From contig JAAESJ010000154.1 in the NCBI GenBank assembly GCA_024229495.1, positions 1 through 46,863 of the forward strand: a stretch of DNA of 46,863 nucleotides, in the 5' to 3' direction. The number at the start of each line of letters is the position of its first letter. Position 1 is the first letter of the stretch. Of the stretch, positions 16,064-25,091 are shown piece after piece. A model generated the notes under the pieces. It made no database searches. It was not told where the DNA came from and worked only from the letters and a program-made list of their open reading frames with translations. A program made the translations under genes and the position numbers. The DNA comes from Verrucomicrobiaceae bacterium. Its GTDB lineage: Bacteria; Verrucomicrobiota; Verrucomicrobiia; Verrucomicrobiales; DEV007.

Positions 16064-16412
16064 GGTGTTAGAGGTCGGGTTACGCATATTTGTAATGAGA
16101 GGGAGCCCACAATATTCCCTTTCCATGGATAAAAGTCAATTTGAGGGAAGCGTGGCATTGCCCTTATAGAATAATGGATCCGTGCTCGCGGTAGGGCGTG
16201 AGTTTTTGCAACTCCTGTGCCCTGAAAGGTTAGTGTCCAGATTGCCTCCTGTGGTTCTGGACAAGGCTGTGTTACTTGATATGCGGAGCCAAGTGACTCT
16301 TGGAATGAGCTGACTGGCTACAAGAAAGCATCTTTAATGGAGTCGGCGAAGGCGCTTGTATATCGCACCTGTCCATTAAATGCCGGAATGCAAGTTAGCC
16401 GATATGATGAAA
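16064..16412. other. Intergenic region without recognised gene
   Basis: About 350 bases between two minus-strand genes. I see no credible ORF, tRNA-like fold, strong terminator or long repeat. It presumably contains the promoter and leader of the TPR gene, but no convincing boxes stood out. Confidence 0.5.
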
Positions 16413-17438
16413 TTAGAGCGGCACAGGGCTCTGCATTCTGGGGATCGTGTTGCGGAAATCCGCGAAGGGTTCAGCCTGTCCGTTATCAAGGCTGTGAGAG
16501 AGCCACTGGAACATCTGCTCAATTTCAGGGTTGGACGAACGGATTGACCTGACCTGTTCCCATCCAAGTTCATTTCTCGGCCTGGATTCTGAAATGCGTT
16601 GGAATCTGATTAGTTTATGAAGTCCTTCAAGTTCCCGTTCTGTAAAGTGTCGGATGGCATCGGGTTCTGGCAATTCATCCAGAGTTTCAGCTGTGAGGCC
16701 CAGGCTTGTGACGCCAATGCCGAATTCACTGCCAAGTGAACGGAGGCTGTCGGCAATGTCAGCAGTCTCAATGGGTTCGGCAATCACGAGTTCGCCAAAG
16801 TGAGCCCATCGCGAGTTGCTCAGGCATTGGAAGAAGTCTTCCCTGAATGTGTCCTGCCTCATCTCAAGCTTCATTTTCATGCTGTGGAGCGTGAATGGCT
16901 GAGAGCCGAAACTGCGCTGTAATTGTAACATGTCGCGGTCAAATTCGACACCCCGTTCGGAGGCTTTTCCTATTTGCCAGTTAATAGAAATCACGTCCGG
17001 GTATTTCCACAGGTCATCATACTGGGCTTCTTCTCCAAAAGTCTTCTCAAGGACAAAGGGGAGCTTGCCTTCGTTTTCCTCGCAACGTGCTACAATGGCT
17101 CTAAACTTGTTTGCCCTAAGCAGAGCCTCGTTTGAAGTGGTGTAACCAAATACGTCACCAAAGGTTGACTGGCTTGGTGAAATCATATGACGAGCGCTCT
17201 TCATTGATGCGAGCGTGTTAGTCCTCAGGTAATAACCTTGCCCATGTTCCACCTTGGCGATCGGAGAGCTTGGATCGCATGACATGATAGAAAAGTGATA
17301 GCGCAGGGTTGCGTCACTGTATTTCTGCTCAAGCTTGAGTTTCACCAACTCAATTAATTCCGTCCCCTTGATGGCGTCTTTCGGATCGGGGGGAAGAATG
17401 TCAGGAAGGACATTTCGCAGATGCTCGCGCAGGCTCAT
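16413..17438 (-). CDS. Unknown protein with N-terminal winged-helix-like domain and nuclease-fold-like region (COG2958-like)
   Basis: A 341-residue protein with no signal peptide. Residues 1-75 look like a HARE-type or other winged-helix domain (Gly-Thr-Glu-Leu-Ile-Glu-Leu-Val... Tyr-His-Phe-Ser-Ile-Met). The middle (about 140-250) matches my memory of COG2958-like proteins: a Pro-Asp-Val strand, a Ser-x-Lys-x-Lys strand, Phe-Phe-Gln-Cys-Leu-Ser-Asn-Ser-Arg-Trp-Ala and Phe-Gly-Ile-Gly-Val. In relatives the second strand has Glu-x-Lys, typical of PD-(D/E)xK nucleases; here the glutamate position seems to be lysine, so activity may be lost. It could be a DNA-binding regulator or a stand-alone defence or repair factor. 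No partner gene is adjacent. Confidence 0.6.
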   Translation of the reverse strand: MSLREHLRNVLPDILPPDPKDAIKGTELIELVKLKLEQKYSDATLRYHFSIMSCDPSSPIAKVEHGQGYYLRTNTLASMKSARHMISPSQSTFGDVFGYTTSNEALLRANKFRAIVARCEENEGKLPFVLEKTFGEEAQYDDLWKYPDVISINWQIGKASERGVEFDRDMLQLQRSFGSQPFTLHSMKMKLEMRQDTFREDFFQCLSNSRWAHFGELVIAEPIETADIADSLRSLGSEFGIGVTSLGLTAETLDELPEPDAIRHFTERELEGLHKLIRFQRISESRPRNELGWEQVRSIRSSNPEIEQMFQWLSHSLDNGQAEPFADFRNTIPRMQSPVPL

Positions 17439-17683
17439 GATTGGTTGTCGGGTTTTGTGTTAAAGTGGAGCTAAAATATAATTAATTTACCTTTATTTTT
17501 TAACACATTGATAAAAATCATGGCGATAGTCAATAACGCCAAAATTTTAGGCGACATTTTTTTTCTTTTTCTGTGGGCTTAATGAACCGGTATAAGAAAG
17601 GGGCTTGAGTCGGACTCCAGTGGCCCGTTTATCAATAGATGCGTTAATTAAAGGGATTTTAAAGCGCTCGGGCGAACGAGTTG

Positions 17684-17711
17684 AGGGTGGAGAGTCGAAA
17701 ACCGCCCTTTT
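17684..17711 (+). terminator. Possible intrinsic terminator in the divergent gap
   Basis: AGGGTGG at 17684-17690 pairs with CCGCCCT at 17702-17708 (one G-U pair), loop of eleven bases, followed by TTT. It has no gene upstream on the plus strand, so it would end either an unannotated small RNA or nothing at all. Confidence 0.28.
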
Positions 17712-17816
17712 CCCAGGCTCGGGAGGAGGAGAGGTTGGTGGATCAGAATACGCTAGGGTAAGGAGCTTTAGTTTCGCCTATTTGTGTCAGATGTCAGCCA
17801 TTACGTCCTGCTGGTT

Positions 17817-17845
17817 TTGATTCTTGATTGAATATCGGTTATTAT
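17817..17845 (+). promoter_or_regulatory. Promoter of the LolA-like gene
   Basis: TTGATT at 17817-17822, exactly 17 bases, then TATTAT at 17840-17845 (five of six). The start would be near 17852, giving a leader of about 35 bases before the ATG at 17887. Confidence 0.5.
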
Positions 17846-17886
17846 CGTGACGTCTAAATAGCGAGTCATTTTAATCTTCAAGTCGT

Positions 17887-18621
17887 ATGCGCCATCCCCT
17901 CTGTTTTATCATCCTTGGCTTGCTCTCAATGTTGCCTCTTACAGGGATTGACCTTGTTGCTCAGGAGGAAACACGGACTCCTTCTGCAAAAGAGGTTCTC
18001 GAGAATGTAAGGTATAGTCAATCTGCGGAGAGTCAGGTTTTTGACGGTGAAATTCGGCCGCGAAAGATTGGCTTGAAGTCGACTCCAATGAGAATGGAGT
18101 TATTTGAGAGTGGGGTAAGGTTCCTTTTTTTCGAGGGCAATAGCCGGAGAAACAAAGTTGACCAGGTTTTGGAACTTAAATTAGTCAAGGGTAGGTATCT
18201 CTTGACCGAACCCAGCATGAAGGGCAATGGGACGATTCCGCTCGAGAGATATTCGCAACGGGTCAGGGGCAGTGACATTGTCTACGAGGATATAGCGATG
18301 CGCTTTTTGTATTGGCCTGATCCCAGGCATTTGAAGGTTGAGAAAGCAAAGGGAGGCATGGCGTGGAAGATTCGGTGTGTTAATCCTGACGGAAACGGCC
18401 CCTATTCACTCGTTGATGTCTGGGTTTCTCAGGAGAGCGGAGCCCTTGTGCGCATGAATGGCTTTGATTCAAAGCGTAGACTGATCAAGAGCTTCGAAAT
18501 TGAAAGTGTCCAGCGCCACAAGGGGGGGTGGATGCTGAGAATGATGAATATAAGGACCTATCCCACATCTGCCGGCGGTCATGTTGGGAGCACTTATCTG
18601 AAGATTGAGCTTCCTGATTAG
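17887..18621 (+). CDS. Outer-membrane lipoprotein-sorting protein-like (LolA/TP0789-type fold)
   Basis: A 244-residue secreted protein. Residues 1-25 form a signal peptide (Leu-Cys-Phe-Ile-Ile-Leu-Gly-Leu-Leu core). The rest fits the LolA-like half-barrel seen in the 'outer membrane lipoprotein-sorting protein' family with the TP0789-type domain: it has long strand-forming segments, a Leu-Tyr-Trp-Pro-Asp-Pro-Arg element and a Val-Asp-Val-Trp-Val-Ser-Gln-Glu-Ser-Gly-Ala-Leu-Val-Arg strand near 175-190. This fold binds lipid acyl groups. LolA itself passes lipoproteins from the inner to the outer membrane; this divergent member may carry a different lipid. It has its own promoter. Confidence 0.78.
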   Translation: MRHPLCFIILGLLSMLPLTGIDLVAQEETRTPSAKEVLENVRYSQSAESQVFDGEIRPRKIGLKSTPMRMELFESGVRFLFFEGNSRRNKVDQVLELKLVKGRYLLTEPSMKGNGTIPLERYSQRVRGSDIVYEDIAMRFLYWPDPRHLKVEKAKGGMAWKIRCVNPDGNGPYSLVDVWVSQESGALVRMNGFDSKRRLIKSFEIESVQRHKGGWMLRMMNIRTYPTSAGGHVGSTYLKIELPD

Positions 18622-18713
18622 TGGCGGGCTGTGACAGGCGAAAGTTATCAAAGAAATTTCTTCCCTGCGGCGTCAGGATTGTCTAAGGTCACTGCAATAA
18701 ACGCAAAAATACT

Positions 18714-19151
18714 ATGAGCAAAATCATTCCACTTATTAGTTCAGGGATTGCCGGTCCTATCGGAGTTCTTCACCTGCCTCGTCTTTGGCAAAAGGTTTCT
18801 TTAGATAAAGCAGGCAAGCTTCATGATGATTATCCAGCAATTGGAGCTGGTTATGATCAAATGGTTCTCACCGGCATCGGCATTGATAATGAGGCCTTCG
18901 TGAGCTTCATGGACAGCAAGCCGACTTACCCGCAACTTGAGAAGTGGATTCTTGATCAAAAGGGTGGCTCACTGGATGCTGAAGCTGTTAAGGGCCTTAA
19001 TGACAGCATTGTTGGATATAATCATGATGATGATACCCGCAAAGGGATTCTAGATGCGTCGGGCATCGAAGATAACGGATCAATTCTTGATGCGATTAAT
19101 CTGAATAACCTTGAAGATTGGTGTGATTTCCACGCGCAGGAAATTGCCTAG
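18714..19151 (+). CDS. DUF5069 family protein
   Basis: A 145-residue cytoplasmic protein of the DUF5069 family, found mainly in Verrucomicrobiota and Planctomycetota. The Leu-Gly-x-Leu-His-Leu-Pro-Arg-Leu-type opening is present here as Gly-Val-Leu-His-Leu-Pro-Arg-Leu-Trp-Gln-Lys near residues 18-28, followed by a Tyr-Pro-Ala-Ile-Gly-x-Gly-Tyr-Asp-Gln segment. No function is known for the family, and no catalytic residues are evident. It ends just before a strong terminator and has its own leader region, so it is probably a single-gene unit. Confidence 0.8.
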   Translation: MSKIIPLISSGIAGPIGVLHLPRLWQKVSLDKAGKLHDDYPAIGAGYDQMVLTGIGIDNEAFVSFMDSKPTYPQLEKWILDQKGGSLDAEAVKGLNDSIVGYNHDDDTRKGILDASGIEDNGSILDAINLNNLEDWCDFHAQEIA

Positions 19152-19177
19152 AACCTCTTTATTTAATTAAACTTATG

Positions 19178-19213
19178 AAAAAGCCGGCCGCCTTTAGGGG
19201 GGTCGGTTTTTTT
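19178..19213 (+). terminator. Strong intrinsic terminator after the DUF5069 gene
   Basis: An A-tract, a G+C-rich hairpin (AAAAAGCCGGCC with GGTCGGTTTTT, loop region at the central TTTA) and a run of seven T residues. The stem is 12-14 pairs long with G-U pairs and one mismatch. The A-tract on the other side means it could also act in the reverse direction. Confidence 0.75.
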
Positions 19214-19250
19214 ATTTCATGGGTTCCGCACAAGCAGTAATGTCAAGAGG

Positions 19251-22200
19251 ATGAAGGCTATAATAATAATCTTAACTGCTGCAATCTTGCCCTGCAGTTT
19301 TGCCGGCACCTTACAGGTGGAGCTTCGGGATCGTGACGGCAAAGAGTCAGTTGATGGGGGGTTCCAATTAAGGAGTGAGCAATGGCAAGGGGGGCAGACA
19401 GCGGTGATTGTCTGCGACATGTGGGACTCTCATCATTGTCACAATGCAGTGAAGCGGGTTAAGGAGCTGGTTCCAAGAGTTAACTTGTTTTTGGAGAAAG
19501 TGCGATCAGAGGGGGGCTTGGTTATTCATGCCCCTTCCTCGTGTATGAATTTCTACCGGGACCACCCTTCAAGGCTGCGTGCCCAGAAGGTGCCAAGGTC
19601 TACTAATCTCCCCGCTGACATCAATTCCTGGGTTGACTGGATAGATGAGCAGGAGAAGCGATCCGGGTATCCTGTTGATCACAGTGATGGTGGCGAGGAT
19701 GATGACCCCGTTGAGCATGCGCTTTGGATTAAAGAATTAAAGGCGATGGGGAGGAACCCTCAGTCCCCCTGGCTGCGTCAAATTAAGTCAATAAAGATTG
19801 ATCAGGCGAGGGACTTTATCAGCGACAATGGAGAGGAGTGCTGGAATGTCCTAGAGGCAAACGGAATCAAGAATGTGATCCTGCTGGGTGTGCACACCAA
19901 TATGTGCGTGCTCGGTCGTCCTTTTGGATTGAGGCAATTGGCAAGGAATGGGAAGAACGTTGTGTTGGTCAGGGACCTAACAGATTCAATGTATAACCCT
20001 TCACAGCATCCAAGGGTGAGTCATTTTGCAGGAACCGAACTGATTGTTGCTCATATTGAGGAGCATGTATGTCCAACCATCAGTAGCGAGCAGCTCCTTG
20101 GTGGGAATTCGTTTGTTTTCAAGGGCGACGCGCGTCCGAAAATACTCTTTGTGATTGGTGAGCGGGAGTATCAAACAAGAGAATCATTGTCTGCCTTTGC
20201 TGCCAGCCATCTTACCCAGAGATACCGCTGCGAGTTCATCGTTGCCGGTGATGAGGAGAATGACTTTAGCGGAATTATTGAGTCACTAAAGGACACGGAT
20301 GCCGTGTTCTTTAGTGTCCGTAGAAGGTCGCCTCCGGTAAAGCAACTGGAGGCGATTGAGAAGTTCATCAAATCGGGAAAGCCGGTGCTAGGTATTCGCA
20401 CTTCAAGTCATGCCTTTTCCCTTCGGGGAAAGGCAGCCCCTCCGGGGCACCATACATGGGAGCGTTTTGATCCGGATGTTTTCGGAGGGAATTACAACAA
20501 CCATCACGGCAATAAGCTTGCCACTTTTGCTAAGTCTACTGCCCCTGGGCATCCTGTTCTAAAGGGACTTGGAGTCACGGAATTTTCAACAGGTGGTTCG
20601 CTTTACCGGGTCTTGCCGCTTGCGCAAGGAACCAAGGTCCTGATGGAGGGGCGTGCAGTTGGAGTTGATCAGAGGCAGCCTGTGGCCTGGACCTACGAGA
20701 CTAAGTGGGGGGGCAGGAGTTTTTATACGTCTCTTGGGCATATTAAAGATTTCAAGAGTGATGAATTTAAGAGGATGCTCAGCAATGCAATTGCGTGGGC
20801 GCTTGGCGCAGAGGGGAATGGTAAGTCGGCTGCAATCAGAAGAGCTCCAGGAATCAAGGTCCCCGGCGATCTTGAGATCGATTTGGTGTTAAGTGAACCG
20901 CTGGTGCAACAACCTCTTCATATGAGCTTCGACAAGAGGGGGCGATTATGGGTTGTGCAGTATATCCAATATCCTGATCCGGCAGGGCTGGTTGAGCTGA
21001 GCAGAGATAAAGTCTGGCGTGTCGGGTATGACAGGGTGCCACCCCCGCCACCACATGCTCCCGGTTCAAAGTTTCGCGGCAGAGACAAGATCACTATTCA
21101 TGAAGATATAGATGGAGATGGTGTCTATGATCATCACAAGGTATTTGCTGACGGGTTGAACTTGGCGACCAGTGTGGCTCATGGCCGGGGCGGGGTGTGG
21201 GTAAGTAATCCACCTTATCTTCTCTTCTACAGGGATCAGGACGGAGATGATGTTCCTGATGGTCCCCCGGAGGTCCACCTCAATGGATTTGGTCTCGAGG
21301 ACACACATTCCATTGCCAACAGCCTGGTGTATGCACCTGATGGTTGGCTTTACGGAGCACAGGGAAGCACGGTGAGTGCCTCAATTATTAGGCCGGGGAT
21401 CGATTCTCAAGAACAGGCGGTGCAGTCCATGGGGCAGAATATATGGCGATATCACCCGGAAAGAAGGGTTTATGAAATTTATGCTGAGGGCGGCGGCAAT
21501 GCTTTTGGTGTCGAAGTAGATTCCCGGGGGAGAATTTACTCAGGTCACAATGGTGGGGACACCAGAGGTTTTCATTATGTGCAGGGAGCCTATTACCGTA
21601 AAAGCTGGGGGAAGCATGGAGCGCTTACCAATCCGCATGCTTATGGGTATTTTCCTGCCATGAAAAATATTGCCGTGGAGCGGTTTACTCACCAGTTTAT
21701 TATTTATGAGGAGATGGCGCTTCCTGAGCGTTATCAGGGCAGACTTTGGGGGGTTGATGTGCTGCATAGCAATGTTGTTATGAGTGAAATCTCTCCTAAC
21801 GGATCCACCTTTCAGACGCGAGATATTGAGCGTGTGGTGCAAGCTGCGGATCCCTGGTTTCGTCCAGTTATGATTACCCCGGCGCCAGACGGATCGCTAT
21901 ACATTGCCGATTGGCATGATCGACAGGTGAACCATTACCGCAATCATGAGGGAGATATTGACCATGAAAAGGGACGAATTTATCGAGTTCGGCCCAAGGG
22001 AAAGGCTTTCTCAAGGCCAGTCAATGTGGCGGGGATGTCTTCAGTTAAACTGATTGCCAAACTGGATAACCCGTCGCGCTGGTTGCGTCGCATGGCATTG
22101 CGAGAATTGCAGGACCGAGCGACCGTTGATCCGTTGGTCAGGGGCTTGATTTTCCAGGAAGTGGTCAAACGTGGAGGAAAGAGAATGAAATTACGGCACG

Positions 22201-23735
22201 TTGTCGATGTGGAGTTTGCACTAATGGCCGGGAATGACCTGCTCGAGTGTGTTATTTCGGATCCAGGCGTAAGGGGCTATGCAATACAGAGGCACGCGGA
22301 GTCAGCAAAGATCAAAGACTCCTTAAATAGACTTGTTTCTATCGCTGGCTCAGAGGAATCGGCTGAGGTCCTGGGGCAATTAGCCGGAGCGGCGCGTCGA
22401 ACAAACACACGGATTGCTCTTGGTGTAGCGGAGAGCATTGCGAGGAGGGATGCTTTTCATGGCGATCCACATTTACCTTTATTGGTGTGGTGGATTCTCG
22501 AGCAGGAATCGATGAAGGCACCTGAGTCAGTGTTGAAGCTTTTTTCCTATAAGGACTTCTGGGAGAGAGCAATGGTGAAAGAATATCTGGTCGCTAGAAT
22601 GATGCGTCGATTTGCCTCAGAGGGAACGCAGCAAGGATACAAGTATTGCGAGCGGCTCTTGACCATGGCTCCAGAGAATAAGAGTAAAGAGAAATTGATG
22701 TCAGGGTTTGCTGAGGCGGTTAAAGGTGCGCAGTTAGGCCTCCTTCCGGAGGGGTTGAAGCAGGAGATGAGAAAAATCCCGGAATTGCTATCAGTTGCCT
22801 TGACCCTGCGGCTTCGATTGCCCGGGGCTGTAGATGCGGCGATGGTAGCATTGGGGGGAAATGCGTTGCAGGATGCGGAACGAGTCGAAGTGATTTCAAC
22901 TCTGGGTGAAGTTCTCCCCCGCAAGGCATTGCCGGTGTTGATTGGTATACTGGATGGTAAATCGAGTGATAACGTCAAGGTCGCTGCAGTTGGCGCTTTA
23001 CGAGGGTATGAACTGGATGATGGAGTAGTGGAGTCCTTGATTAACTGTATTAAGGAAGGATCTCCGTCATTACGCGATGCGGCGGCTGATTATATGTCCG
23101 GCAAAAGAGAGGTTGCCCTGAGGTTTCTTCACAGAGTGGCATCAGGTGATGTTCCCTCGAGTGTTATTAATTCGGTGATGGCTGAGAAGTTGAGGGTCTA
23201 TAAGGATGCTGAGATTGAGGGGTTAATTAAGACAATCAGAGGGAAGGGCTCCAAGGTCGGAGTAGTTGACGGCAGTGAGGTGGAAATTGCGCGCGTCAAG
23301 AATGTGCTTGCCGGCAGTCCGGGTAATCCCAAGCGGGGTGAGGCAATATTCCTGCAACGGTGCGGCTCATGTCACCTGATGTTTGGCACAGGAGGAGTGA
23401 TCGGTCCGGATCTGACGAGTTACCAGCGAGGGGATGAGGGATCCCTCTTGTTGAGTATTATTTCCCCGAGCGCTGAAATCCGGGAAGGCTTTGAAAATGT
23501 GGTGTTAATGATGTCTTCAGGCGAGGTTCATTCGGGGTTCCGCACCGAGGAGAATGAAAGAGTTGTTTTTCTTCGTGAGCTATCCGGTGCCGTTCGCTCG
23601 ATCTCCAAGGATGGCGTTAAGTCGATAACTTACTCACCGGTATCGCTGATGCCCCAGGGTTTGTTGAATGGCTTGAAGGATCAGCAGCTACAGGACATTT
23701 TTGCGTATTTGAGGAGTACGACTCCACCGTTTTGA
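19251..23735 (+). CDS. Five-module secreted protein: isochorismatase-like, ThuA-like, propeller dehydrogenase-like, HEAT repeats, CxxCH haem domain
   Basis: A 1494-residue protein. Residues 1-19 are a signal peptide (Ile-Ile-Ile-Ile-Leu-Thr-Ala core). About 45-280: cysteine hydrolase of the isochorismatase fold with D56 (Val-Ile-Val-Cys-Asp-Met-Trp-Asp) and nucleophile C219 (Thr-Asn-Met-Cys-Val). About 295-520: ThuA/glutamine-amidotransferase-like fold. About 535-920: membrane-bound dehydrogenase-type beta-propeller (Val-Leu-Ser-Glu-Pro-Leu-Val-Gln-Gln-Pro... Asp-Gly-Asp-Gly-Val-Tyr-Asp). About 925-1340: HEAT repeats. About 1360-1494: haem domain with C1371-x-x-C1374-H1375 and late Leu-Met-Pro. 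ThuA fused to propeller-HEAT-CxxCH is a familiar PVC arrangement; the added hydrolase is less familiar to me. Likely periplasmic carbohydrate degradation, substrate unknown. It is a single continuous frame. Confidence 0.88.
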   Translation: MKAIIIILTAAILPCSFAGTLQVELRDRDGKESVDGGFQLRSEQWQGGQTAVIVCDMWDSHHCHNAVKRVKELVPRVNLFLEKVRSEGGLVIHAPSSCMNFYRDHPSRLRAQKVPRSTNLPADINSWVDWIDEQEKRSGYPVDHSDGGEDDDPVEHALWIKELKAMGRNPQSPWLRQIKSIKIDQARDFISDNGEECWNVLEANGIKNVILLGVHTNMCVLGRPFGLRQLARNGKNVVLVRDLTDSMYNPSQHPRVSHFAGTELIVAHIEEHVCPTISSEQLLGGNSFVFKGDARPKILFVIGEREYQTRESLSAFAASHLTQRYRCEFIVAGDEENDFSGIIESLKDTDAVFFSVRRRSPPVKQLEAIEKFIKSGKPVLGIRTSSHAFSLRGKAAPPGHHTWERFDPDVFGGNYNNHHGNKLATFAKSTAPGHPVLKGLGVTEFSTGGSLYRVLPLAQGTKVLMEGRAVGVDQRQPVAWTYETKWGGRSFYTSLGHIKDFKSDEFKRMLSNAIAWALGAEGNGKSAAIRRAPGIKVPGDLEIDLVLSEPLVQQPLHMSFDKRGRLWVVQYIQYPDPAGLVELSRDKVWRVGYDRVPPPPPHAPGSKFRGRDKITIHEDIDGDGVYDHHKVFADGLNLATSVAHGRGGVWVSNPPYLLFYRDQDGDDVPDGPPEVHLNGFGLEDTHSIANSLVYAPDGWLYGAQGSTVSASIIRPGIDSQEQAVQSMGQNIWRYHPERRVYEIYAEGGGNAFGVEVDSRGRIYSGHNGGDTRGFHYVQGAYYRKSWGKHGALTNPHAYGYFPAMKNIAVERFTHQFIIYEEMALPERYQGRLWGVDVLHSNVVMSEISPNGSTFQTRDIERVVQAADPWFRPVMITPAPDGSLYIADWHDRQVNHYRNHEGDIDHEKGRIYRVRPKGKAFSRPVNVAGMSSVKLIAKLDNPSRWLRRMALRELQDRATVDPLVRGLIFQEVVKRGGKRMKLRHVVDVEFALMAGNDLLECVISDPGVRGYAIQRHAESAKIKDSLNRLVSIAGSEESAEVLGQLAGAARRTNTRIALGVAESIARRDAFHGDPHLPLLVWWILEQESMKAPESVLKLFSYKDFWERAMVKEYLVARMMRRFASEGTQQGYKYCERLLTMAPENKSKEKLMSGFAEAVKGAQLGLLPEGLKQEMRKIPELLSVALTLRLRLPGAVDAAMVALGGNALQDAERVEVISTLGEVLPRKALPVLIGILDGKSSDNVKVAAVGALRGYELDDGVVESLINCIKEGSPSLRDAAADYMSGKREVALRFLHRVASGDVPSSVINSVMAEKLRVYKDAEIEGLIKTIRGKGSKVGVVDGSEVEIARVKNVLAGSPGNPKRGEAIFLQRCGSCHLMFGTGGVIGPDLTSYQRGDEGSLLLSIISPSAEIREGFENVVLMMSSGEVHSGFRTEENERVVFLRELSGAVRSISKDGVKSITYSPVSLMPQGLLNGLKDQQLQDIFAYLRSTTPPF

Positions 23736-23748
23736 AATAGCTTCATGG

Positions 23749-24999
23749 CTAGATTCTGTTCACGGCATGGTGAATGAGAGGTAGGTCATCTTGTTCGAGT
23801 TTCTTTTCGCCTTCTTCATTGGCGGAATGATGACGATGTACCCATACGCTTTGGCACATGCCCATCATGAAGAGCATCATCAGTATAAAGGTTCCACCGT
23901 AACTGATGAATGGTAAAGGAAGTCCCGTAATCGGAACCAATAACACGCACATCCCTATGTTCATGAAGACATGGAAGAAGAGTTGTGCGATGCATCCGGC
24001 TATTATTAGCCTTCCTAGTGAATCGCGGGCACGATAACCCATATAAAGGAGCAGGATAAGGGTTGATGCGAACAGGCTAATTAATATCGTTGCTCCGCGA
24101 AATCCGTAGCGCTCGGCGATCGTCACGAATATGAAATCGTTAATTGCGACGTTTTTCGGAATAAATCCCATTTGGGTAACGAGCTTGCTGTTGCTTCCCG
24201 GCATCGAAGTGGTGGGGAGTGGCGAGTTATTCGGATTATTGTATATTTTTCCCGTATAGCCGGCTGAGCCGATGGCAATCAGGTTGTGTTTAGGTACCCA
24301 GGCGGCTCCGAGTTCATCAACGGGACGGTCATTGAGCATATTCAACCATGTTTCAATTCGCTCTTTCTGGTAATCCTTTAAGCCAAAGAAATAAAGTATA
24401 GGGAGAACGATCATTCCGAGCTCGACGATAACAATGATATAGCGAAGGAGAATGCGGCCAATGATCAACATCAGCATTAATACCGCCAACCACACCATTG
24501 CTGAGCCAAGGTCCGGCTCGGCTAGAATGATCATGCATGGTATTCCAGCAGTTACACCAGCGATGCAGATTCTGATGAATGAGCTTTCAAAAATCCTGTG
24601 CATTTTTGGTAGCTCCGCAAGGATGATGGCAAGCATCAGGATCCCGGAAACGAGCGCTAATTGAGAGGGTTGGAAGGAGATTGGGCCAATACGCAGCCAG
24701 CTTTCAGCGCCGACCTTATCTCCCCCATGATTGGTAGATAAGAGAAGTATGATGGACACCAGATACATGGGTAGTGCCCCGAGGCGGATCCAACGGTAGT
24801 CAATAAGTGTTGCTGCGAAAAACAGAACCAGGCCTAAGCCGATTGAAATGATTTGTTTGTTCCATTTGTTGGCAAGGTTTTCGCCGGTGAGATGATCGGT
24901 TGCGGAATGGATAGAATGCACTCCAAATATCAAGAGGGCAGCTAAGACCATAATCAATAACCAGTTTATGCTTAGCAGCTTGCGGAAAAGCGGAGTCAT
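23749..24999 (-). CDS. rodA: Rod-shape-determining peptidoglycan polymerase RodA (SEDS family)
   Basis: A 416-residue polytopic protein with about ten membrane segments. The SEDS features are clear: Trp-x-Arg-Ile-Gly-Pro-Ile-Ser-Phe-Gln-Pro-Ser-Gln near 101-113, Glu-Pro-Asp-Leu-Gly-Ser-Ala near 159-165 (the catalytic Asp), and Pro-Ile-Thr-Gly-Leu-Pro-Leu-Pro-Phe-Ile-Ser-Tyr-Gly-Gly near the end. RodA polymerises glycan strands during elongation with a class B PBP. The C-terminal tail after the last helix is charged and cytoplasmic. It lies downstream of thiG, with a gap of 92 bases, and converges with the five-module gene. No mreBCD or PBP2 gene is seen beside it, which is unusual for a rod operon. 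Confidence 0.92.
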   Translation of the reverse strand: MTPLFRKLLSINWLLIMVLAALLIFGVHSIHSATDHLTGENLANKWNKQIISIGLGLVLFFAATLIDYRWIRLGALPMYLVSIILLLSTNHGGDKVGAESWLRIGPISFQPSQLALVSGILMLAIILAELPKMHRIFESSFIRICIAGVTAGIPCMIILAEPDLGSAMVWLAVLMLMLIIGRILLRYIIVIVELGMIVLPILYFFGLKDYQKERIETWLNMLNDRPVDELGAAWVPKHNLIAIGSAGYTGKIYNNPNNSPLPTTSMPGSNSKLVTQMGFIPKNVAINDFIFVTIAERYGFRGATILISLFASTLILLLYMGYRARDSLGRLIIAGCIAQLFFHVFMNIGMCVLLVPITGLPLPFISYGGTFILMMLFMMGMCQSVWVHRHHSANEEGEKKLEQDDLPLIHHAVNRI

Positions 25000-25091
25000 G
25001 GTGAGCGCGCCTATTTATCATCGGCCCAAAAAGAATTGGTTGGCGCTACTTAAATTCTAAGCTTTCCAGACCAAAGCTGCAAGGCATACCA

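Larger units (their letters stand above)
17439..17886. other. Long divergent intergenic region, AT-rich at its left side
   Basis: This 448-base gap between divergent genes has an A/T-rich stretch at about 17470-17570 (poly-A/T tracts of up to eight bases). The right part holds a hairpin followed by T residues at 17684-17711 and a good promoter at 17817-17845. The only open frame, near 17605-17820, has no recognisable domain and poor codon statistics, so I do not call it. A small RNA is possible between the A/T tract and the hairpin but not supported. Confidence 0.4.

Noticed and set aside
17700-17780. tRNA-Ser-like start 'ggagaggtt' near 17730
   Set aside because: No T-arm GTTCGA-type motif or matching acceptor stem follows, so it is not a tRNA.
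17605-17820. 71-residue plus-strand open frame in the 17439-17886 gap
   Set aside because: Low-complexity Gly/Glu part, no recognisable domain, and the hairpin at 17684-17711 lies inside it.
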